From Nocardioides sp. (GTDB lineage Bacteria; Actinomycetota; Actinomycetes; Propionibacteriales; Nocardioidaceae): a DNA stretch of 64,000 nucleotides. Below are positions 58,609 to 64,000 of this stretch, piece by piece (within the stretch, counting starts at the first letter, position 1; every line of letters begins with the position of its first letter). The position numbers and the translations under genes are program-made. Under the pieces are notes generated by a model that saw nothing but the letters and a program-made list of their open reading frames with translations, was not told where the DNA came from and searched no databases. Where the stretch lies: the NCBI RefSeq assembly GCF_004803405.1, contig NZ_SSXI01000233.1, positions 1-64,000 on the forward strand. The letters run 5' to 3'.

Positions 58609-59903
58609 GGCGCTGTCCGCACAGTGATCGCAGCACCGTGGCCGGGCAGGTCCTCGGCCTCGGCCAGCCTCACCACGTGGTCGGCCACCTCGGCCAGCCC
58701 CTCGCGGGAGTACTCGACGACGTGCACCGACTTGGTGAAGGCTCGCACGGAGAGGCCCGACGAGTGGCAGGCGCAGCCGGCGGTCGGCAGGACGTGGTTC
58801 GAGCCGGCGCAGTAGTCACCCAGGCTCACCGGCGCGTGCGGGCCCACGAAGACGGCACCGGCGTTGCGCACCCGGGCCGCCCAGGCTGCCGCCTCCTCGG
58901 TGTGGATCTCGAGGTGCTCGGCGGCGTAGGAGTTGACCACCTCGAGGCCCTGCTCGAGGTCCCGGACCAGCACGATCCCGGACTGTTGGCCCGACAGCGA
59001 GGTGGTGATCCGCTCCACGTGCTTGGTCGCGGCGACCTGCTTCTCCAGCTCGTCCTCGACGTCGGCGGCGAGCCGCTCCGAGTCGGTGACGAGCACGGCC
59101 GCTGCGAGCGGATCGTGCTCGGCCTGGCTGATCAGGTCGGCGGCGACGTAGGAGGCGTCGGCGGTGTCGTCGGCGAGGATCGCGATCTCGGTCGGGCCGG
59201 CCTCGGAGTCGATGCCGATCTGGCCCTTCAGGATCCGCTTGGCCGTGACCACGAAGATGTTGCCCGGGCCGGTCACCAGGTCGACGCGGCGGCACGGCCC
59301 GACGCCGTAGGCGAACATCGCGATGGCCTGGGCGCCGCCGACGGCGTACACCTCGTCGACGCCGAGCAGCGCGCACGCGGCGAGGATCGTCGGGTGCACC
59401 GAGCCGTCGAAGTCCTTCTGCGGCGGGCTGGCGAGCGCGATCGACTCCACGCCGGCGGTCTGCGCCGGCACGACGTTCATCAGCACGCTGGAGACCAGGG
59501 GCGCCAGGCCGCCGGGGACGTAGAGACCGACCCGGCCGACCGGCACCTTCCGGTGGGTGACCCGCGCGCCGGGACCGAGGTCGGTGACGGCGTCCCGCTC
59601 CAGCTCGTTGGCGCAGGTGGCACGCAGCCGCCGGATCGACTCCTCCAGACCGGCCCGAATGTCCGGGTCGAGCTGCTCGAGGGCACTCCGAAGCGCCTCG
59701 GGGGCGACCCGGATGTCGTCGACGAGCACCCCGTCGAACCGCTCGCCGTACTCGCGGATCGCGTCGAGCCCGCGGGTCCGGACCTCCTCGCAGATCGCAT
59801 GCACCGTCGGCACCGCGGCTTCGATGTCGAAGTCGGCGCGGGGCACGGCTGCGCGGTAGTCGACGTCGGCCTCGACGCCACGCAGGTCAATACGGCGGAT
59901 CAC
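58605..59903 (-). CDS. hisD: Histidinol dehydrogenase, first gene of the his run
   Basis: A 432-residue zinc enzyme for the last two steps of histidine synthesis. Segments are [40 protein letters not shown] and the zinc-site region [14 protein letters not shown] at 59903 is fixed by TAGAAT (59910-59915) six bases upstream, so the his mRNA is predicted leaderless with no attenuator or T-box leader. Confidence 0.96.
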   Translation of the reverse strand: MIRRIDLRGVEADVDYRAAVPRADFDIEAAVPTVHAICEEVRTRGLDAIREYGERFDGVLVDDIRVAPEALRSALEQLDPDIRAGLEESIRRLRATCANELERDAVTDLGPGARVTHRKVPVGRVGLYVPGGLAPLVSSVLMNVVPAQTAGVESIALASPPQKDFDGSVHPTILAACALLGVDEVYAVGGAQAIAMFAYGVGPCRRVDLVTGPGNIFVVTAKRILKGQIGIDSEAGPTEIAILADDTADASYVAADLISQAEHDPLAAAVLVTDSERLAADVEDELEKQVAATKHVERITTSLSGQQSGIVLVRDLEQGLEVVNSYAAEHLEIHTEEAAAWAARVRNAGAVFVGPHAPVSLGDYCAGSNHVLPTAGCACHSSGLSVRAFTKSVHVVEYSREGLAEVADHVVRLAEAEDLPGHGAAITVRTAP

Positions 59904-59937
59904 CCGTTGATTCTACGGGGTTCACTAGGGTGATCCT
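59904..59937. promoter_or_regulatory. 34-base divergent promoter region, hisD and LON-domain gene
   Basis: TAGAAT on the minus strand (59910-59915) and TAGGGT on the plus strand (59926-59931) each end six bases before a GTG start. Only ten bases separate the two hexamers, so each -35 must lie in the other gene's first codons. Confidence 0.55.
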
Positions 59938-60603
59938 GTGACGGACCAACTCCCGATGTTCCCGCTCAACGCGGTGGTCTACCCGGGAGTGAGCCTGCCG
60001 CTGCGCGTGTTCGAGGATCGCTACCGCGCCCTGGTGCACCACCTGCTGCGGATCGACGACCCCGCCGAGCGGCTTTTCGGCTCGGTCGCCATCCGCGAGG
60101 GCTACGAGGTGGGCGACCACGGGGCGCAGTCGCTGTTCCGGGTCGGCGTGCGCCTGCAGCTGACCGAGGTCGAGTCCCACACCGACGGCACCTTCGACAT
60201 CGTCGCCGTCGGCCGGGACCGTATCCAGCTGGATCGCCTGCGCACGTCCGAGGCGTACCCCGTCGGCGAGGTCACCGACCTGCCGGAGGGCGAGACCGAC
60301 GTTCCGCCCGAGGTGGTCGCCCGCGCTCGGGCCACGTTCGCCGCGTATCGACAGGTCCTGCGAGAGATCGCCAGCGACCCGCTCGACGGCGCACTCCCCC
60401 AGGACCCGGTGTACCTGTCCTGGACGCTGGCCGCCTGCGCGCCGCTGCCGATGGCCGAGCGTCAGGAGTTGCTCGAGGCACCCGACGCGGCGGAGCGGCT
60501 GATGCTGGTCACCGACCTGCTCCGCTCCGAGCTCCAAGCGATGAACGTGATCACGTCGCTGCCGGCGACCGAGGTCGCCCGGACGCGTTGGTCCCCGAAC
60601 TGA
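59938..60603 (+). CDS. LON peptidase substrate-binding (N-terminal) domain protein
   Basis: A 221-residue stand-alone LON N-terminal domain: LPMFPLNAVVYPGVSLPLRVFEDRYRALVHHLL at the start, then the beta-rich AEVESHTDGTFDIVAVGRDR-type region (here LTEVESHTDGTFDIVAVGRDR) and a helical C-terminal bundle. It lacks the ATPase and Ser-Lys protease domains of Lon. Such proteins are common in actinobacteria and of unknown function; they may bind unfolded segments. GTG at 59938 is fixed by the adjacent -10. Confidence 0.85.
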   Translation: MTDQLPMFPLNAVVYPGVSLPLRVFEDRYRALVHHLLRIDDPAERLFGSVAIREGYEVGDHGAQSLFRVGVRLQLTEVESHTDGTFDIVAVGRDRIQLDRLRTSEAYPVGEVTDLPEGETDVPPEVVARARATFAAYRQVLREIASDPLDGALPQDPVYLSWTLAACAPLPMAERQELLEAPDAAERLMLVTDLLRSELQAMNVITSLPATEVARTRWSPN

Positions 60604-60614
60604 AGCGGGCAGCG

Positions 60615-61127
60615 GTGGCGAGGAGGAAGGGCGGCCCCGGCCGCTCCCACGGGGGCGGGACACCTGCGACGACCGCCCTGACCGCGGCAGGCGTCGCGTT
60701 CACCGTGCACGAGTACGACCATGACCCGCGTTCGGAGTCATACGGCGAGGAGGCGGCGAGGGCGCTGGGGATCGACCCCGCCCGGGTGTTCAAGACCCTG
60801 TTCGCCGAGGTGGACGGACGCCTGGTCGTCGGCGTCGTGCCCGTCACCGGACAGCTCGACCTCAAGGCACTGGCCCGAGCGGTCGAGGGACGCCGGGCGA
60901 GCATGGCCGACCCCAGGGTGGCCGAGCGGGCCACCGGCTACGTCGTTGGCGGCATCTCGCCGCTCGGGCAGCGGAAGCCACACCCGACCGTCGTGGACGA
61001 GTCGGCGCTGGCGCACCCGACCGTGTTCGTCTCGGCGGGCCGGCGCGGCATGGAGGTCGAGCTCGCGCCGGGTGACCTGGTCAGGCTGACAGATGCTCGG
61101 ACGGCTCCGACCGCGCGTTCAGGCTGA
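60615..61127 (+). CDS. ybaK: YbaK/EbsC-type aminoacyl-tRNA deacylase
   Basis: A 170-residue editing protein. Family segments are FTVHEYDHDPRSESYGEEAARALG, VFKTLFAEVDGRLVVGVVPV, the lysine in LDLKALARAVEG and the GYVVGGISPLGQRK loop. YbaK removes Cys mischarged on tRNA-Pro. GTG at 60615 is preferred; a TTG at 60588 would overlap the LON-domain gene by 16 bases. Its last 47 bases overlap the convergent membrane-protein gene, an unusually long tail-to-tail overlap for this window. Confidence 0.88.
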   Translation: MARRKGGPGRSHGGGTPATTALTAAGVAFTVHEYDHDPRSESYGEEAARALGIDPARVFKTLFAEVDGRLVVGVVPVTGQLDLKALARAVEGRRASMADPRVAERATGYVVGGISPLGQRKPHPTVVDESALAHPTVFVSAGRRGMEVELAPGDLVRLTDARTAPTARSG

Positions 61128-61662
61128 GCATCACGACCAGGTAGCCGAACAGCGCACCGACCGGCCAGACCAGGTACGGCGTCGGCAGCTCGAGGCGGCG
61201 GTCGTCGTCACCCAGCAGGTCCGCGGCCCACTTCCACAGGCCGATCTCCGGCGAGGTGACGTGCAGGTGGCCGGGCAGCTCGGTGCCGATGTCGACGTGG
61301 TCTGCCCGCTCCTGTGGGTCCGGCGGACTCTGGCTGGTCCCGACGAGCACCATCACGACCGCGGCGAGGATGCTCGCCAGACCGATCGTGGCCAGACCGG
61401 CCACCGCGCGGTTGCGGGCGACGACGGCACCCACGACGCCGAGGAGGAGCCCGAGCACGAGACCGAGGACGGCGTAGGTGGCCGTGCCGCCGAAATCCCG
61501 CGCGATGCCGGGGTCGAAGGGCGTGGGGAACCAGACCGGCCCGTCGGGGGTGTCGTAGACCTGGCCTTCCGGCGCCGGCGCCCACCACGTCCACCACAGC
61601 CACCCGCCCAGGGCACCGAGGGCGCCCGCCAGTGCCAGCGGGACGGCGATCACCTTGCTCAC
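61081..61662 (-). CDS. Hypothetical four-helix membrane protein downstream of dnaE
   Basis: A 193-residue protein. Hydrophobic helices lie near residues 6-27, 62-84, 88-108 and 165-183. A tryptophan-rich segment (GGWLWWTWWAP) follows the first, and a polar loop of about 55 residues separates the third and fourth. It may belong to an actinobacterial DUF2567-like group, but I am not certain. GTG at 61662 overlaps the dnaE stop as GTGA, so it is translated from the dnaE message. Its 3' end overlaps ybaK by 47 bases. Confidence 0.65.
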   Translation of the reverse strand: MSKVIAVPLALAGALGALGGWLWWTWWAPAPEGQVYDTPDGPVWFPTPFDPGIARDFGGTATYAVLGLVLGLLLGVVGAVVARNRAVAGLATIGLASILAAVVMVLVGTSQSPPDPQERADHVDIGTELPGHLHVTSPEIGLWKWAADLLGDDDRRLELPTPYLVWPVGALFGYLVVMLSLNARSEPSEHLSA

Positions 61663-64000
61663 GCGGTGAGGCACCCCGGGCCGAGGAGCTGTTTGAGGTC
61701 GGCGAAGAGGGCGGGGCTCGGGGTCACCCGGAGATTGTCGCCCAGCCGCATCACCTTCGTGGCGTCGCGGCTCAGGAGCTGCAGCCGGACCTCGGTGAGG
61801 CCCGGATGGGTGGTGAGGACGTCGCGCAGTTGCTGGACCACCGGGCCGGTGCACCGCGTGGAGGGCAGGCTGATCACGACCGGCCCGTCACTGCCACGCT
61901 CGAGGTCGGGGACGGTGACCTCCTGGCCGCGCAGCTGCGGAGCGTCACGGTCCTTGTCGAGGGCGCCACGGACCCGGATGATCGCGTCGTCGATCAGGTA
62001 CGGAGCGGCGAGCCGGTAGGAGCTGGGGAAGAGCAGCACGTCGATCGCGCCCTCGAGATCCTCCAGGGTGACCGTGGCCCACGGGTCGCCGTTCTTCGTG
62101 ATCTTGCGCTGCACCGAGGTCACCAGCCCGCAGACCGTGACGTTGGAGCCGTGCGGGCGGTCCTCGTCGGTGACGAGCTGGCCGATGGTGCAGTCGGTGC
62201 CGGTGGAGAGCACGTGCTCGAGGCCCAGCAGTGGATGGTCGGAGACGTAGAGGCCCAGCATGTCCCGCTCGTGGCCGAGCAGCGTCATCTTGTCCCACTC
62301 GTCGAGCTCGGGGATCGGGATGCTGACCCCGAAACCGCCGTAGCCCCCGTCCTCCGACCCCTCGTCGCCGAGCCCGGCGAAGAGGGAGTCCTGCCCGATC
62401 GCCTCGTTGCGCTTGATGTCGACGTACTGATCGACCGCGGTCTCGTGGATCGCGACCAGCGCACGACGCTTGTGCTTCATCTCGTCGAACGCACCGGCCT
62501 TGATCAGCGAGTCGATGACCCGCTTGTTGCAGACCTGCACCGGAACCTTGGACAGGAAGTCGTTGAAGTCCAGGAAGCGACTCTTCTGCAGCCGCGCCGC
62601 GACCACGCCGTCGACGACGTTGGCGCCGACGTTGCGGATCGCGGTCAGCCCGAACCGGATGTCGCGGCCGACCGGGGTGAAGTTCGCCGCGGACTCGTTG
62701 ACGTCGGGCGGCAGCACCTGGATCTTCATCCGGCGGCACTCGTTGAGGTAGATGGCCATCTTGTCCTTGTCGTCCCGCACGGACGTCAGGAGCGCAGCCA
62801 TGTACTCGGCCGGGTAGTTGGCCTTGAGGTACGCCGTCCAGTACGACACGACCCCGTACGCCGCGGAGTGGGCCTTGTTGAAGGCGTAGTCGGAGAACGG
62901 GAGCAGGATCTCCCACAGCGTAGTGATCGCCTTCTGGGAGTATCCGCGCTCGAGCATGCCGGCCTGGAAGCCGGCGTACTGCTTGTCGAGCTCCTCCTTC
63001 TTCTTCTTGCCCATCGCCCGGCGGAGGTTGTCCGCCTGTCCCAGGCTGAAGCCCGCCAGGACCTGGGCGATCTCCATCACCTGCTCCTGGTAGACGATCA
63101 GGCCGTAGGTCTCCCCCAGCACCTGCTCGAGCGGCTCGGCCAGCTCGGGGTGGATCGGGTCGATCGGCTCCCGGCCGTTCTTGCGGCGGGCGTACTTGTT
63201 GTGGGAGTCCGCCCCCATCGGGCCGGGGCGGTAGAGCGCGCCCACCGCGGAGATGTCGGCGAACTTGTCGGGCCGCATCGACCGCAGCAGCGCCCGCATC
63301 GGGCCACCGTCGAGCTGGAAGACGCCAAGGGTGTCGCCGCGGGAGAGGAGCTCGTAGGTCGCGGCGTCGTCGAAGGGAAGATCCTCGAGGACGACCGCCT
63401 CGCCGCGATTCATCTGGATGTTCTCGAGCGCGTCGTCGAGGACGGTGAGGTTGCGCAGTCCGAGGAAGTCCATCTTGACCAGCCCGAGCGCCTCGCACAT
63501 CGGGTAGTCGAACTGCGTGATGATCGCGCCGTCCTGCTCGCGCTTCATGATCGGCACGATGTCGACGAGCGGCTCGCTCGACATGATCACGCCCGCGGCA
63601 TGCACACCCCACTGCCGGATCTGGCCCTCCAGCCCCAGGCCCGTCTGGTAGATCGTGCGGACCTCGGGGTCCTGCTCGTAGAGCGAGCGGAACTCGCCGC
63701 CGTCGCCGTAGCGCTTGTGCTCGGGGTTGAAGATCTCCTTCAGCGGGACGCCCTTGCCCATGATGTCGGGCGGCAGCGCCTTCGTGATCCGGTCCGAGAT
63801 GGCGAACCCGTGGTCGAGCACCCGGGCGGCGTCCTTGATGGCCTGCTTGGACTTGATCCGCCCGAAGGTGGCGATGTAGGCGACCCGGTCGTTGCCGTAC
63901 TTCTCCGAGACGTACTGGATGACCTCGGTCCGCCGACGCTCGTCGAAGTCGATGTCGAAGTCGGGCATCGAGGGACGCTCGGGGTTGAGGAACCGCTCGA
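61659..64000 (-). CDS. dnaE: DNA polymerase III alpha subunit, N-terminal part outside the window
   Basis: 779 C-terminal residues are visible; the frame is open at the right edge (ERFLNPERPS before MPDFDIDFDE). The catalytic aspartates are in PDFDIDFDE and in LGLVKMDFLGL, as in replicative DnaE polymerases. The tandem helix-hairpin-helix region, the internal clamp-binding area and the C-terminal OB-fold (NVTVCGLVTSVQRKI) follow. The missing part would hold the PHP domain and the palm start, about 400 residues. The only methionine near the edge is internal, so this is a truncated view, not a short gene. Confidence 0.97.
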   Translation of the reverse strand, partial: ERFLNPERPSMPDFDIDFDERRRTEVIQYVSEKYGNDRVAYIATFGRIKSKQAIKDAARVLDHGFAISDRITKALPPDIMGKGVPLKEIFNPEHKRYGDGGEFRSLYEQDPEVRTIYQTGLGLEGQIRQWGVHAAGVIMSSEPLVDIVPIMKREQDGAIITQFDYPMCEALGLVKMDFLGLRNLTVLDDALENIQMNRGEAVVLEDLPFDDAATYELLSRGDTLGVFQLDGGPMRALLRSMRPDKFADISAVGALYRPGPMGADSHNKYARRKNGREPIDPIHPELAEPLEQVLGETYGLIVYQEQVMEIAQVLAGFSLGQADNLRRAMGKKKKEELDKQYAGFQAGMLERGYSQKAITTLWEILLPFSDYAFNKAHSAAYGVVSYWTAYLKANYPAEYMAALLTSVRDDKDKMAIYLNECRRMKIQVLPPDVNESAANFTPVGRDIRFGLTAIRNVGANVVDGVVAARLQKSRFLDFNDFLSKVPVQVCNKRVIDSLIKAGAFDEMKHKRRALVAIHETAVDQYVDIKRNEAIGQDSLFAGLGDEGSEDGGYGGFGVSIPIPELDEWDKMTLLGHERDMLGLYVSDHPLLGLEHVLSTGTDCTIGQLVTDEDRPHGSNVTVCGLVTSVQRKITKNGDPWATVTLEDLEGAIDVLLFPSSYRLAAPYLIDDAIIRVRGALDKDRDAPQLRGQEVTVPDLERGSDGPVVISLPSTRCTGPVVQQLRDVLTTHPGLTEVRLQLLSRDATKVMRLGDNLRVTPSPALFADLKQLLGPGCLTA

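Noticed and set aside
61659-63968. A short complete polymerase starting at the methionine at 63968
   Set aside because: The frame continues to the window edge with conserved residues before that methionine, so this is the C-terminal part of full-length dnaE.

Overview
This 64-kb window is a contiguous piece of an actinobacterial chromosome. The G+C content is very high, codons end almost always in G or C, and GTG/TTG starts are common. Marker genes include SepH, PriA (dual HisA/TrpF), an HGxxPAAW protein, a PdtaR-type ANTAR regulator and a group-2 primary-like sigma factor. Protein style and the his - trp - lgt - glt - pyk - pdtaR - polA - rpsA - coaE - dnaE neighbourhood suggest a Nocardioides-like organism. 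The genus is inference. No insertion sequence, prophage, CRISPR array or rRNA gene was seen. Coding density is very high and no gap reaches 300 bases.

Layout. 1-16.7 kb is a mixed housekeeping stretch: ferrochelatase (cut by the left edge), an MFS permease, a lactone oxidase, two SDR proteins, a SEC-C/YchJ protein, sepH, a two-domain acyl-CoA reductase-like protein, a rhodanese sulfurtransferase, a GNAT protein, a GCS2 carboxylate-amine ligase, a DUF4192 protein, DNA polymerase IV and oligopeptidase B. 16.8-29.1 kb holds the sigma factor gene, coaE, an AMP-dependent ligase with a MarR regulator, a GlxA-type AraC regulator with a small membrane protein, rpsA, a methyltransferase, a flippase, polA, a hotdog thioesterase and a GNAT protein. 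29.4-34.9 kb is a complete branched-chain amino-acid-type ABC importer: livH, livM, livG and livF, then livJ on the other strand. 35.1-37.5 kb holds pdtaR, a tRNA and pyruvate kinase.

From 37.5 kb to the right edge most genes lie on the minus strand. Read in transcription order from the right they are dnaE (5' part outside the window), then the his run hisD-hisC-hisB-hisH-priA-hisF, a small hypothetical gene, a two-gene ABC exporter, hisI and a Trp-associated membrane protein. Next come two small membrane proteins, then trpC-trpB-trpA-SCO1-lgt, and finally gltB-gltD and pyk. The trp block has no trpF, so PriA is expected to supply that isomerase step. trpE and trpD are also absent from the window. 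Many his and trp genes overlap by ATGA or GTGA, which indicates translational coupling.

Regulation. At least sixteen genes have a TANNNT-like (or CANNNT) -10 hexamer ending 6-7 bases before the start codon, the signature of leaderless mRNAs; this fixed several start choices. Other regulatory structure includes an extracytoplasmic-sigma-type promoter before the sigma factor gene, strong hairpin terminators after rpsA and livF, a 39-bp palindrome inside the end of coaE, a three-copy CATCGGCGCA element between gltD and pyk, and a multi-site operator-like region between the AraC gene and its small divergent neighbour.

Most of the window is core metabolism. The points most worth a second look are the class-I-shaped tRNA with anticodon CAA, the ABC exporter pair with complementary degenerate ATPase motifs lodged in the his cluster, the LivH permease with a secreted Ig-like N-terminal domain, the Tudor-like tail on DNA polymerase IV, and the repeat and palindrome elements listed above.
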